Shown: positions 34,441 through 46,607, numbered from the stretch's first letter. The stretch is 64,000 nucleotides of DNA from Norana najaformis (GCA_964023275.1 OZ029927.1:3519715-3583714); one strand, 5' to 3'. A program made the numbers and translations. The notes: generated by a model from the letters alone, not told the origin.

Positions 34441-36630
34441 AGTGCAAGGTCTTTGATCTGGCAGTGCATGACTGTGCCAGCATAGCATTCAACTTAGTCA
34501 ATCAATGGTGGCAGCAGAGTTTAACAGAGGACCTGGCCATCAAAAGAATATGCACTGAAATGAGCAAATTATACACCGCTGTTACTGGACACACAGGAAT
34601 CTCATGTCAACTGACGATCGATTGATCCACCAAGGAAATGGAAAGCCCAGTGGACAAGTGCTGTTCAAACTTTGACCGGAATTGAATTTGGAGGCAGTCG
34701 ATGACCAGCCGAAGAAGGAGGTTCGCCAGCCAAAGGAAGAAGTACGGTAATTCACAAAGAAAGTTAACTGGCCGGTATGAACACTGGAATACAAATGACA
34801 CTATGGGCATAACGTATTGTGAAGGCAGCAAAGTAAGGCAGTACAGACAGGACACACACTAAGCTAAAGAATTGCTGAACAGATATGGTGTAACAAATTC
34901 CAGGGATACAAATCAGGATGTACGGTGAAGGCATACCGCAAAGATACAGCGTAAAAAATAAAGGATCTACAAAAACTGTATGTACTTTATTTATTTACTT
35001 ATACCACTTATTACGTGCAGAAATTCAATAAATCTGAATCTGAGACACAGATGAATGTTTGCAAAGGACCAAGACAGAGAGATGCGAAGGTCAGTGCGTT
35101 TTGACATGCAATTTATATGATGATACATTTTCACCCAAGCATACAAACATTGTACATCGTATGTCAGCTGATATTTCTGTTGCACCTCGGAAGCACGGGG
35201 GCACCACTATCTGTGCCACAGTGATAGACTGTAAAGAAATGGTGGACAACACTATATCAAAATAAAGATGTGCAGAATAAAGACAGCAAGTCCTTACAGT
35301 TGTTGTAAGGTAATATTTTGTAAAACGCAGTGTATCGCAGTGATGGGTTGTACAGAAGTCTGTCCCCAATGCAAATCAAGGATGAAGCTACTTAAGAAGC
35401 ACAATCGTGCAAAAACTGCAGATTTAATGGTCGTTAATATCAGCAAACAGTGCTTTGCATATCGTAGCATAAACGTTAAACAAACTCGTACATTATAATC
35501 CTTGTATTAGATTATAATCCTTCCAAAATGCAACAATTACAGCTGTGCAAACACTTCTTGATATTCCACTATCCATAATTACATCACTCCTGACAGTCAC
35601 TTATGTTGGGCCCACATGGGGCCCACAGCTCACCACCAGTTGACACTGGTGGCACAATGCAGGTTTGCGGTGGGCCCAACAAACGTGCCTGTCATGTGCT
35701 AAACCGAAAAGTAAGCAGAACTGAATGTAATCTAATCTGAAGACCTCGACAGTCTGTCATCATAATACGCCAGGTAACAATCAATGGTTGCTAAAGAGCC
35801 AGTGTTGTAGAATACACACTGTACACAGCCAGGAATAAACACACGCGATCTGCTCCATCCCTATTCCATCGAATCCTGCTGCTTTAACACGACCCATTTT
35901 GCAAACATACCACTAAATGTTAACTAGCTATGATGTTACTAATGAAAATAAAATAAATATGAGCTCTTAGAATGGCCTGCAAATTATATTGAGAAAATAA
36001 ATACTACAAAAAATTTCATTGGATAACAGCGAATACATGGTTCAAGATTTCTACAAAAGAGACTGATATGGTCCAAAATATCGCTTCCCATTACAACATT
36101 CAGCTGAAGCTTAACTGTTCCAGAGGGCACCTTAGACAGCTGAAAAACAAACAAAATAACGGTTCTCTTCCTCTGCAAAACATCCCAAGAGACCAATGGT
36201 CCGCAAAACATTTACAAAGCTATCCACAAAAATCACTCGAGGACTCGAGAGACAGTCTGCTCAGCCCATCTCATAGTAATCGATAGATGTCTTACTTAAA
36301 CTGTAAGAAGAGATCGGTCAATCAATGAGGTAAATATCCTGACCAAGCAATTGTCCATAATTGGACTGGAGACACAAGGAAAGCCGTTCCCAATGAATTA
36401 ATTACTCCATCCAGGATTAATCAACCAGAGCTAATCTCAGCCGATAAATGCATTGAAAAAATGAGCAGGGTCAAATGCCATATGGCCACTATAAAAAACG
36501 TCCATTAACATTTACTTTACATTTAGCCAGGTTGCTAGGTTGTATAAAATGCTATCCACACAAAATGACATCCATTACATTATTTATCATTGTCACCCTT
36601 GTAGTATTTTCCTTATTACTAGTATTGTTG
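34441..36630. other. No gene seen
   Basis: Unique-looking sequence apart from the family D tail at 34980-35060. A cysteine-rich plus frame (35268-35498) lacks domain spacing or splice sites. Confidence 0.4.
34980..35060 (-). repeat. Retroelement tail, family D
   Basis: The minus strand reads CTCAGATTCAGATTTATTGA, TTTCTGCACGTAATAAGTGG and then TAAATAAATAAAG. A second copy on plus at 60785-60850 has CAGATTCAGATTTACTGAC and AATAAGTGCAATAAAATAAA. The SINE at 44190 ends similarly. Confidence 0.55.
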
Positions 36631-36635
36631 TCATC

Positions 36636-36735
36636 ACAGTTATTATCACCATCACCATCACAGTTATTATCACCATCACCATCACAGTTATTATCACCAT
36701 CACCATCACAGTTATTATCACCATCACCACACTAG
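36636..36735 (+). repeat. 24-bp tandem array
   Basis: Four copies of CACAGTTATTATCACCATCA plus CCAT. The reading frames through it (SPSQLL, ITITVI) come from the repeat. Confidence 0.9.
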
Positions 36736-36897
36736 CATTGCTATCACTAGAAGCCAAACAGCAACAGACACTAGATGGAGACTTCAAAGCATTTAGATAG
36801 AATTGTTTCATTGTAGCACACAATAACCTTGATATCATCTGATTCAACTATTCATAGGAACACAAGATGTACTGATATGTTCAGAGAAAATAATAGC

Positions 36898-37015
36898 AGG
36901 CACACAGGCAGGCAGGCAGGCAGACAGGCAGCCAGGCAGGCAGGGATACAGGCAAAAAGGCAGGCAGGCAGGCAGGCAGGCAAGCTGGCTGTCTGGAAGG
37001 CTAGCTATCTGGCTG
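36898..37015 (+). repeat. (CAGG)n / (GGCT)n microsatellite
   Basis: Imperfect CAGGCAGG runs with CAGA and CCAGG variants, passing into GGCTGGCT near 37000. The Gln/Ala/Gly/Arg frame here is compositional. Confidence 0.9.
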
Positions 37016-38855
37016 GCTATGTCAGAGTCAAAGCGAAAGGCAAGAGACCAGAACATGCTAGTAACATATTTAAAACAAAAACCATAAAACCGGTCCATGG
37101 ACAAACTGGGTCAAAAAGGAAGACTGAATTTCAGCTGCATCGTTCATCCACTGAAGCTGAAGCCATCTTTTCCAACAACGAGTTTCGGATAAAGGGCAGA
37201 CAAATTTATTGATAGCTGCGACGGCGACAGAAGATATAATGGCAGAAAAGCGAGAATGATTATGTTAGAATAGACTGGTTCTCTAGCAGAAGCAGAAAAG
37301 CCACTGATCCAGACAAGACACCAGAAGCAACACAAGTAATTTGGTCACAGAAAACTGTTTGGCGATGGTGAACACTGGCCACTGGCATCAAGTAGACGAC
37401 CGCACACAGCAGATCTTCGTGAGAACAGTTCAGCCATTCAATGACATGCTATCTTGGAATACGCCTCAATCTGAGATGACAGCTGGATGAAGTGGAGTTT
37501 TCCAGTCTCAGGGAAGATGTTTCTGATTGGATTTGTTAACCATCTTCATTGAATGCATAGTTATGTTACGGTTTCAAGGAAGATGCTCAAGTGAGCATGT
37601 TTGTGTTAAGCGCATGACCATAAGTGCTTGAATTTTCAAAATTTATGTTTAAGACATTCTATGCAACATTGCTTGCATGGAAACATCAGCATCTGAAATT
37701 TTAATTCCACAATATTCTAACTCCACACATAATGAACTGAACTAGTACACTTCAGCTACCAAAAATATAGCTAATCAATCCATTACATTCTGTGCAACAA
37801 TCGGCTATTTCTAGTCGTGGTGGAAGACTATACACTTTTGTTGAGATTGAAACATCTTAGAAAATGAGGTTTATTCAATCTTTATTTGACACCTGTTCAA
37901 CAACAAATTTCTGCAGGCAAATGACACATCTACATTCAATGTCAATGATTGGAAGTACACAGCTAGAGTATACATCACCGGAATATACATTATATCAAAT
38001 ATCTATGAGCATAGGACCGGAGTATTAGTATACATCAATTCTTAAATTGGTTTTCTTTCTTTTGGACAGAATCCCACTGTCTCTGAGAGACACTGCAAGT
38101 AATCACTTTCTGGAAAATGCTCATAAACTAATGTAAGCTGTATGCAGTGTAAATGCAATGTAAATCACAGACATTCTTCAGCACAGCACACAGCTGCATA
38201 GATAAGACCAGCTGATAATAATCTAACAGAAGGGTACAGCCCAAATATTCATAGGCAACACTTACTGAGTAACCGACTATTAAAACACGGCTACTTTTCC
38301 TTCAGTTTGTCCTTCAGAGAAAGGTAAGTGCACATTAAACTTAGATACATATCTCTAGTGTCGTTACTCTTATAGTAATATAGAATCAATCCAGACAAAG
38401 GAAAATGCCTCTGAAACAACTAGGACTATTCAATATCTGGGTCCAGAAAACTACTGTGGGAGATAACAGCATTAGAATGTTGCTTTGTAATCGTAAGGCT
38501 TTGGAAAAGATCGGATGTTTCTGTTCGTTCACCAGTTATACCAGGAAGGCAATGCCTCCGTTGGTTCACGATACAGATTAGGCCACAGTTGTTGACTGGG
38601 TTGCGAATAAGAGGGCCAATGGAGTCGTGATATGCGTGCAGCTGCGACTGCGCCCTTTCTGATCTCAACCACATCACTAGCCAATGCATAGGTCGTAGGC
38701 AGGCAAGATGTCGACAATGGTGTATTTATTATAAGTTTCATTACTGCTAATATTACTAATCATGCATTATGTATTCTTAATATTATCAAATGTTGCTATT
38801 CATTATTATTACTGCTATTAGTATTAAGTAGTAAGTACTATTAATTATTATCTAT
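37016..38855. other. No gene seen
   Basis: AT-rich sequence. Minus frames at 38426-38741 are moderately GC-rich but motif-free. Confidence 0.4.
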
Positions 38856-38859
38856 TATG

Positions 38860-39050
38860 GAATATACTTCTGACAAGGTACAAGAAGCAAGGCTGAGATG
38901 GTATGGTCAATTGATGAGGAGAGTGGAGGAAAGCTGCATTAAAAGGATTATGACAGAAGAGGTTTACGGACAACACAATCGGGGACAGAAAAAGAAGAGA
39001 TGGGGAGACATGAATCAGCAAGAGGGTCAGAGGTCAGTAACATGCTGATT
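38860..39050 (+). mobile_element. RTE-like LINE, C-terminal coding remnant
   Basis: The plus frame reads SDKVQEARLRWYGQLMRRVE, then ESCIKRIMTEEVYG, then RGQKKKRWGDMNQQE. This matches the C-terminus of endonuclease/reverse-transcriptase LINEs ('VQEARLRWYGHVMRR', then 'RGR-KKRW-D'). No 5' part is attached. Confidence 0.7.
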
Positions 39051-39189
39051 CAGTGCCACACAAAACAAAACCAAAGAAGCAACATCGACGCCAGGTTGAA
39101 CAGTTAATCTTTGTCGAATAGGGTGTGGAAAGCCTTTCCAAAACAGACATAGATACGATAATTCATTGGCAGACGAAAATTCCCCAATG

Positions 39190-39740
39190 CCGTAACAGTA
39201 ATCACTTTGTGGTCGTTATCGTGGGTGCACCAAGGTAACCATTGTGCAAGCAAGTGTCGACCTGTTCGTTAATCGATCCCGCTGGTACCCGGCATCGAAA
39301 TTTGCCATTTGCCCGGCAGGTCCGCAGAGGTACACTGGCCATCCATTCTCACATGCCTCGTCCTTTGCTGAATACAAAATCTGGAGCAAGCGAGGCCCGC
39401 CTAGCCTTTTGTAATGCAGACAGCTGTACTGTCTGATAGCAGGGGACCAGTATCGGCCGTGACATAACTCAGTTTGCCAAGCACTGTCGCACGCCACGGC
39501 TTCCAATCTGATGGACGGACGAACTAAAAGCAGATTTGGCCGCAGATGACCGAGGCTTATTATTAAGTCCCCGAAATCCGGCCGAACAAGGCAAAATTCA
39601 TGCGCTAATCAACGTCAAAGCAATAACATCGAGCGCAGATGCAAAACACCACCCAGAAAGCCAATCTATGCTAAAAGCCAAGCTCTTTACATCGCAGAAA
39701 CATTTCAGATCGCCATCTTCGTCATTTCTAGGGATTCTTT
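39190..39740. other. CpG-rich segment, function unknown
   Basis: CpG is clearly enriched compared with flanks (for example TCGACCTGTTCGTTAATCGA and GTCGCACGCCACGG). Long frames on both strands (minus 39216-39506; plus 39536-39814) have no motif. It could be a promoter, an unmethylated patch or an unrecognised repeat. Confidence 0.3.
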
Positions 39741-40204
39741 GGGTTGAAAGGCATCAATTCGTTGAAATGATCCCCTTGCTCTTTGAAACTCCTTATTGGT
39801 GCATTTATCATTAATGAGAATAAAATACTAATCAACTTAAGACAGAGTTGCTTCTTACTCCATTTATTCTTTTGTTTCTTTTATACTGTTCAGAGTTACA
39901 ATACATACATACTGTTACAACACCAATAATTTTACGACACTGAAATGAATCTAAATACTGTAAAACTGAGCACTATTTCACTGTTACATAGCAATAACTG
40001 AATTCCATAATTACGTTTATAATAACTAAATAACTCGCAGTTGGTCACTATAGGTGTAAGTAGTGTATAGTAAAAAACTGTCAAGTATTTCAAGTATTCA
40101 AGTGGTGCTGTGTTGTACCGATGGCCATCAATTTCTAAAAAATGGCCGACCTAGCAACCCATAACACACAGCAACTCAACCAGGAATACATATATCAAAC
40201 ATAA

Positions 40205-40705
40205 CGAAGAACAACTGAAGAAAGTGAGCTACCAGAATGATTTGGGTTATAAGGATTTGAGCTACGAGGAAAGGTTGAAAAAGGCGTGGGCTAACGACCC
40301 TGGGCAGAAGGAGGAGAAGAGGAGATGTTAAATGAAGCTTATACGATTATCATTGGAAAGGAGGCAGTGCAGTGGGAGAGATGCTTCGAATTTGCACCAA
40401 ACGAGGTGACTCGAGGCCATAGATATAAATTATTTAAGAAACCAAAAGGAATATTTGGGCAGAAATTCTTCAGTACAAGAGTGGTTTCTGTGATAGGTCC
40501 ATTCTCACTGGACTCTACCACAACTGTTAAGAAGCTATGGTCAATGCTGTCTCTCTGACCGACTTTTGGATCTTGACCTGGAACCGAACCCTTTTGCCTA
40601 ACGATTTTGTTTTGACTGTGCGCCTGTGAATAAGCTGGTCCCCGCGACATGGCTTTCGTTAGGCACTGTAGGAATTTTGGAATTACGATTAAGATTAGTG
40701 AGGAT
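40205..40705 (+). mobile_element. LINE C-terminal remnant followed by family A tail
   Basis: The plus strand reads LGYKDLSYEERLKKAW, a stop, then EVTRGHRYKLFKKPKG and FGQKFFSTRVV. This is the usual end of non-LTR reverse transcriptases ('LSYEERL--L', 'RG---K-----R------FS-RVV--WN-LP'). The WNSLP-like part is altered to IGPFSLD. From 40555 the family A tail follows: TTTTGGATCTTGACCTGGAA, GAATAAGCTGGTCCCCGCGA and GGAATTACGATT. Confidence 0.65.
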
Positions 40706-41920
40706 TGGCTACTGAGCAGTTCCCATAAGTAACAGTGCTTCCAACACAATTTAGACTTCTTCCAAACTGTTACTTAAATCCTAGCTATGTTATATCTTAA
40801 AACTTCAAACGGACAACATAAAATTTATGGTGAACATAAATTTATAAAATCAACTCACACTACCCTCAAAACCTAAGATTCCATTTACGCTGCAGCAATT
40901 GGGTTTATCACTCTAGTTTTGTGGACAAACAAGTAGGCTTACAGAAGACTCTCATATATTACTGGAGATTTGCCTAAACACAGCAGCTGCCCTTCCATGG
41001 ACGGACCAGTGAACACTCATATTTCTATAATATGTCTAAATACTGTGATACCTATGCACAAGTACACTGTCTAAAACTTTAAATTTTACGCTTTTTGTGC
41101 CACTGTTTCATTAAAATGATGTCCTGATCACCACGACACTAAAGAAAGACAGGAAAGCCATGAAGGTATTTAATCTTCAGTCACTGCTAAGCAAAACTCA
41201 AAATGCTTGTCAAACCTACTAGATCTGTCCTTTAAAGCAGGACTTAAACTTTTGTACACTTAATAATGTAATAGTGCAAGATTAATATTACTAACAAGTC
41301 TTTCCCAAAGTATAATTTCCCAAAGGATAAAATCCAGAGCGAGTGGAAAATCAATTCCACACATGGAACAGCACAGTTCTGGCATGGTTAATCTTTGTAA
41401 ATGTCCAGTTAAAATAAAGTGTAAGAGGCAAATGGTTGACTTAATTACTTTAAAATTATTATAATTGTTAGCAAAAATATTATATTAACAGAACCCAATT
41501 ACTAAATTAATTACTTACTCATAATCCTATAGACTCCAAGTGATATATTAATATTATTATCTTTATTAATACGATTACCAGTAATAATATTAGTTATTAC
41601 TATTCTTAAAGCTCCTAGTGATAGTTCATGAGTATGGGTTATAAACTAAAAAATAAATTAATTAATTCTGAAAATGAAGGCAGACCATAAATCCTCCTCT
41701 GTTCATTTTCTAATGTAAAGAATATTTCCATTATTATATTACGCAAATACTTATAACTTGTACGCAAGATATTCACACAGTTTTATTGTCAAAACCACCC
41801 AAAATAGCACCATAACTTATCACAGGAATGCAAAAGTACAGGAACAGAAACTTTCTAATCGAATTCTTTGAATTCTATGACTGGTACTGAACACAAGAAG
41901 TTGTCATCAACAATGCATGA
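40706..41920. other. No gene seen
   Basis: Very AT-rich sequence with TAATATTA-type words; no motif in any frame. Confidence 0.5.
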
Positions 41921-41924
41921 AAGC

Positions 41925-42115
41925 CCCACCAACAGATCGAGCAAAATAAAGATGGTTGGCACACTAGGATGCACAGACAGCATTCACACGATAAGCATGC
42001 TGGAGAGTCCATACTGGACTGACAACATGGCATTGGCTAAGAGTTCTTGTAATGAAGGTTTCCAAAATCTTGGCCCAGCAACAGAAAACGTGTGCTTCTC
42101 ACATGTGTGGTATTC
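41925..42115 (-). mobile_element. LINE C-terminal remnant
   Basis: The minus strand reads KHTFSVAGPRFWKPSLQEL, then LANAMLS, matching 'RAFSVAGPRLWNSLP'. It is short, with the rest lost. Confidence 0.5.
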
Positions 42116-42685
42116 AGAGTCAGGCATTCAACTGGCTTGGATGAAGATTGGTCAGTTTGTGTAAGAAATCAAACTGATATCATAATGTAACGTAAACATT
42201 ACATTTATTTGACAATTTCTGTTATGTTGCATTTATGATACAGTATTACATTCACGTTACAGACAAATGACTCTCATAATGTAGCAAGCTCTAACATCAT
42301 GTGATGCACCAGTATGTCGTGATATACGTCAGGCTCAGTGCCATAGGTTGTACTCCATCGCCAGCTCAGTTTAGTTGTTATTCAAAATGTGGAGTCATCA
42401 GAATACCTGACTGTTTTGTTCTTCGGGTCATCAAGGTTGACCACTGCACTTCATCATGTGGTAATCCAAACAACATACGCTACAAAGGAGACCTTATAAT
42501 AGGTCGCATGGATATGAATTAAATATGATGCAAAAGAAGGTGATGCAACAGTGCAAAGGATGAGGAAAAGTGAGAATTTTGTGTGATATTTAAAGGCAAT
42601 GCATTAAGCTTCTTGGCACAAACATACATACAACCAGCTGAGCACCTGATTTTACTGATACATCCAAATACGAGCATAAAACCTC
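42116..42685. other. No gene seen
   Basis: AT-rich sequence with repeated ACATTACATTT / ACGTTACAG words around 42190-42260. Confidence 0.4.
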
Positions 42686-42689
42686 TGTA

Positions 42690-43570
42690 CTTAAACCTTT
42701 GCATTGGCTTCCTGTTCAGCAAAGGATTTGTGTAAAATCGTGGCTTATAGTTTATAAGAGATTAAGCTAACCAAAGTACTTAAAAACAGTCCTCATTCCC
42801 AAGCCCAATCATTTTCAACCAGGTCTTCTGACTGCCCTCTGGTTGTGTCAAAAACTAGAATAGTTCCCAGAGAACGTGCATTTTTCTTTCCTGGGCCTTT
42901 ATTTCGGAACTCTCTGCCTGCATCTGTTTGTTCTAAACTCATCTACTTTAAAGACTTTAACTGCCATTATCAAAATGTCCAAGGCATCAGATGATGGTCA
43001 TTTCAAGTGAAACTCGCCATCAAATTCATAATCCATTGGAGAAGCCAGGTCAAATTCTGAAAGGGTAGAGAAACCAGAAGTGAGGCTGTGGTAGGTAAGC
43101 AAGTTGAAAGAGATGCGTGTTTAGTACAGACCTGAATGACATCAAAGAACTGACAGAAAGAACTGAACTGGGCAGTGAATTCCAAAGCTTTGGACCAGCT
43201 GCCGAGAAGGCCCAAGAGCCCAACGCTGTTCCCGTACAGAGCACAGCAAGAGTCACAGCGTCCACCGATCGAGTGCAGTATCTATTATTCTGAGGGGTGA
43301 GCATGGAACGCTGATAGGCGGTTGACTTAAATGTAAATGATTTAAATGTTCTGCTCAGTCTCATGTGTCGTTTTAGTCTCACTCAAGACTCACCTTTTCA
43401 GTTGGCTTATCCCCCATAGGCTGCCTCTTTGTTTCAGCCAACTGACTTCCTGGATATTGACCTGACTGCAGCTTAATTTAGGTGTGCCATTGGTTGATGC
43501 TTTTTACATTAGACACCGGTGCTATAGAAGTTTCAAATTACAAATTACCATTACAGTCTGCACAAAACGA
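42690..43570 (+). mobile_element. LINE-beta copy on plus, split by a minus LINE-alpha
   Basis: The left part (42690-42956) reads LHWLPVQQRICVKSWLIVYK and ends in sequence like LIYFKDF. The right part (43376-43570) resumes with SLKTHLFSWLIPHRLPLCF. The LINE-beta 3' UTR follows: GGTGTGCCATTGGTTGATGC, TTAGACACCGGTGCTATAGA and AGTTTCAAATTACAAATTA. The intervening 42957-43375 belongs to another LINE in the opposite orientation, so the parts were probably once continuous. Confidence 0.6.
42957..43375 (-). mobile_element. LINE-alpha copy nested in LINE-beta
   Basis: The minus strand reads LRRTFKSF-like sequence, then SVDAVTLAVLCTGTALGSWA, FSAAGPKLWNSLPSSVLSVS, SLMSFRSVLNTHLFQLAYLP and QPHFWFLYPF. 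The 3' UTR CATCATCTGATGCCTTGGAC and ATTTTGATAATGGCAG ends at 42957. The frame is intact for about 110 codons, so this copy is relatively young. Confidence 0.7.
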
Positions 43571-43574
43571 TTGA

Positions 43575-44185
43575 TAAAATAGGAGCACTTTTACAACCAA
43601 TGGACGATATTCTTAAGCAAGCTGCCACGTTAGCCAATTGCGTGAGGTAAAGTAACCACTCAATTGTTACATCTCAATGATCTCTCAGGATGATATATGT
43701 GGGAGGGATAGATAACAGTTGGATGGTCAATCAGAAGGACGTGTACACTCGACATCAAGTGGCAGTGATGGACTTAAGAATGGAAGGAATGAACAAAGAA
43801 TCTCCCAGCTGAGGCTTAAACACAGGAACAGCCACCCAAAAACGGAAAACCTTTTCTCACGGGTTATATGGCTTGAGAAACCATAACTGGTTTCACATGA
43901 TGGACTGATCTTCATATTCCTGTCGGTTGGAGATGGGGTGGTGAAGGACTTCACCCGATAAATTCACAGAAAAACGAGCAGCGTTGAGGCCATACAGTCG
44001 CTATAGAAAAACGTGTACTTTTACATTTACATTTATCTGATTGTAGGAGTAATGTTGTTCTGTCAGAGGTTTGTCCGGATGCATATCTTTCAGCTCAGAC
44101 ACTCAAGATGAACTTTGAATGGCACCTTGACAATGCAGTGCCATGCAGTGCCTTTTCTCTAGTACCTTTTATTTATTTAGTTTCT
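43575..44185. other. No gene seen
   Basis: Unique-looking sequence with short, motif-free frames. Confidence 0.45.
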
Positions 44186-44189
44186 ATTT

Positions 44190-44350
44190 ATTTATTACAA
44201 TTATTACGCGTGCAAAGTCAGTAAATCCATATCTGAGGTGAGAGACCTGTACGCAAACAACTCGTCCAGGGTTGTTACACAAAGTCCACTCATTAGGCTC
44301 AAACCTGCAATCGTTGGATCACAGACATAGTATGCTACCAAATGGATCGC
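44190..44350 (-). mobile_element. tRNA-derived SINE, family S2 with family D-like tail
   Basis: The minus strand has CATTTGGTAGCATACTATG, a B box-like GGTTTGAGCCT (44295-44305), CGAGTTGTTTGCGTACAGG, then GGATTTACTGACTTTGCACG and a TAATAAATAAAT end. Confidence 0.55.
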
Positions 44351-45445
44351 CATTCTGAATATAGTGCAACTCCAACTGGCAAGAACACTAAAGGCATCTT
44401 TTGCCAGCACCTGAAAACTGTCCTCATTCACTGCCCCTGACCATGAACTCCACACTGCACGGAAATTAGCTCTTACCACAACAGCCGCATCTTATGCGGT
44501 CACCATAAACAGCTACACTAGTTGTGTCATACTGCTACGTTTTATTGCCATACACAGCGTGAGAGCATTCTCTCCATACTAGTGTTTGCTGTTAGCAGAT
44601 ACAATTTACAGTGTTCATCTGTAACACAGAAAGCTTACAAAGTACACTAAGAAACTTACTTTTCACCAAAATTTCACACATGCAAAGTTGTTGGTTTGTT
44701 GGTTGGCTTGACTGGTTTTCACGTTCTTTAGAAACTCTGAGTGTTGAATGACATGAAATTTGCATGCAACAGGCAATCAGTCACCAATACCAAAGACGAA
44801 TAAGCTGCCCAGAAAATACGCATGGCTATCAGCCAAACCAGAACCAGTTGCCAGCATCCAATTCAGCTAATCAGAGCATTCAGCTGAAAGCCTTCCACCT
44901 GCATTGCCCAAAATCTGATTTAGTCAACACCACAATGATGGCTTAATTAATCACTACTACCACAAAATGGTACCCACCAGAAACACCACCATTGCAAAAC
45001 AAGATGCCTACCACCTACCACGCACACACACATACACACACAATACAACCACACATGCACAGACACACCCAGACACACATACAACCTAAACCCGACACAG
45101 ATACAGGTTATGCGGTGCCAAGAATTCCCGAAAAAAATGGAACTGTCTACCAATGTTTCTCTGAAGCTCGAATTCCTTTTCTTCTTTCAAGAAACGCCTG
45201 AAAACTTACTATTTCTCACTGGCTTTCAAACATCTGGATATCTAACTCTTCGCCTGGTGACTGACTAGCCACGCCTCTGATTCACATTTCTGTGTGACTT
45301 TGCATGCGTTAAAAATTTTCGTAATAATAATAAGAAGAATGACAAAGCAAGACAAGAAGGAAATTACACGTACTACATTCAGGTAGCTTTGTTTCTTATG
45401 GCAGAAACGAAGCAGAACACAGAAACTGCATTTTGAGAATCTGAT
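44351..45445. other. No gene seen; (CA)n near 45017-45080
   Basis: The frames at 44764-45201 are motif-free and partly made of the CA repeat. Confidence 0.45.
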
Positions 45446-45450
45446 TAAAA

Positions 45451-45566
45451 AGAAACCATACGAACGACTGTGTAATTATCACGAAGGTATCAGCAGTTCA
45501 TTAGGTGAAAAGAAGCCATACAAACGACTGCGTAATTATCACGAAGGTATCAGCAGTTCATTAGGT
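45451..45566 (+). repeat. 60-bp tandem duplication
   Basis: AGAAACCATACGAACGACTG and its neighbour AGAAGCCATACAAACGACTG each begin a 60-bp unit ending CAGTTCATTAGGT. The copies differ at only a few bases, so the duplication is recent. Confidence 0.9.
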
Positions 45567-45629
45567 TACAGAGATCAAACATCAAGACACAGTCAAGGAT
45601 GTTTACAAAAAAGGTTATCTCCAAGGAAA

Positions 45630-45835
45630 ATGATGATGATGACAATGATGATGATGTTGATACTGATGATGATGATGATGGCTGATAATAACACACAATG
45701 ATGATGATGGCTGATTATGGCAGATGATTATGACAATGATAATGACGATGGCTAATGATTATGATAATGACGATGGCTAATGATTATGATAATGACGACG
45801 ACGAAGATGACAATAAAATAATATAACGATGATGA
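45630..45835 (+). repeat. (GAT)n-rich tract with 24-28 bp higher-order repeats
   Basis: GATGATGAT runs pass into repeated AATGACGATGGCTAATGATT and ATGAT units near 45735-45800. Confidence 0.85.
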
Positions 45836-45904
45836 AAAAAGTACCATCCATTCCACATGTGAGCGTTAATAAATGTATGAATAGATTATAATTGTACTCC
45901 CATT

Positions 45905-46205
45905 TTCAGGAACGGCTAAGGAAACAGTAAGACCTGCCACAGTTGTGCCTTCAAACTTGCTTTTAAAGAAACACCACAGTGCATTTCTCTTCCAGAAACA
46001 TCTTGTGAAAACGTCTCACCAGTGTATTCCGGGGACCAACTACCTGCAGTGGTATTCCTCTGAAATCTGCACATCCTTGTGGTTGGAGGTGCTGTTTTCC
46101 CTGCTGAAAACTTCATTTGTACAGAAACTGAGCTAGTAACCATCGACTGGTGCCTCGGGCATTATGACAACGGCAATACAGAAGTCATTAGATTTTATTA
46201 GATTA
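45905..46205 (+). mobile_element. LINE-alpha 3' end
   Basis: The plus frame ends CTSLWLEVLFSLLKTSFVQK plus LS and a stop, a worn version of '...F-S-LKTHLF--AF'. The 3' UTR CCATCGACTGGTGCCTCGGG and CATTATGACAACGGC follows, then AGAAGTCATTAGATTTTATT and AGATTAGG. Confidence 0.55.
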
Positions 46206-46274
46206 GGAGCTCTTCCTAACATCTGAATGGTTCTTACCATCACATTATAAAACTAAATGGCGTTCAATCACAGT

Positions 46275-46482
46275 ATCCAATACAAAAAATCAATAAAAAT
46301 CCAATACAAAAAATCAATAAAAATCCAATACAAAAAATCAATAAAAATCCAATACAAAAAATCAATAAAAATCCAATACAAAAAATCAATAAAAATCCAA
46401 TACAAAAAATCAATAAAAATCCAATACAAAAAATCAATAAAAATCCCATACCAAAAATCAATAAAAATCCAACACAAAAAAT
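46275..46482 (+). repeat. 24-bp minisatellite, about 8.5 copies
   Basis: The unit is ATCCAATACAAAAAATCAAT plus AAAA. Being eight codons long it gives an IQYKKSIK frame on plus and a Phe/Leu-rich frame on minus. The last units have single-base changes (CCCATACC, CCAACAC). Confidence 0.95.
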
Positions 46483-46607
46483 AACTTGATGTCTACAATA
46501 CAGTGATGGAGTCAAGCTTCAGTTTCAAATGATGCTGCCCAAGGATCCTACATTATCTGGATTTCAAAGCAAATCTCTGACTTCAGAGGTTCCTCATAAG
46601 TTAGCCT

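Noticed and set aside
35268-35498. Cysteine-rich plus frame
   Set aside because: Cysteine spacing fits no module and no splice pair was found.
36829-37212. Gln/Ala/Arg-rich plus frame of 127 codons
   Set aside because: Generated by the CAGG microsatellite; the flanks have no coding character.
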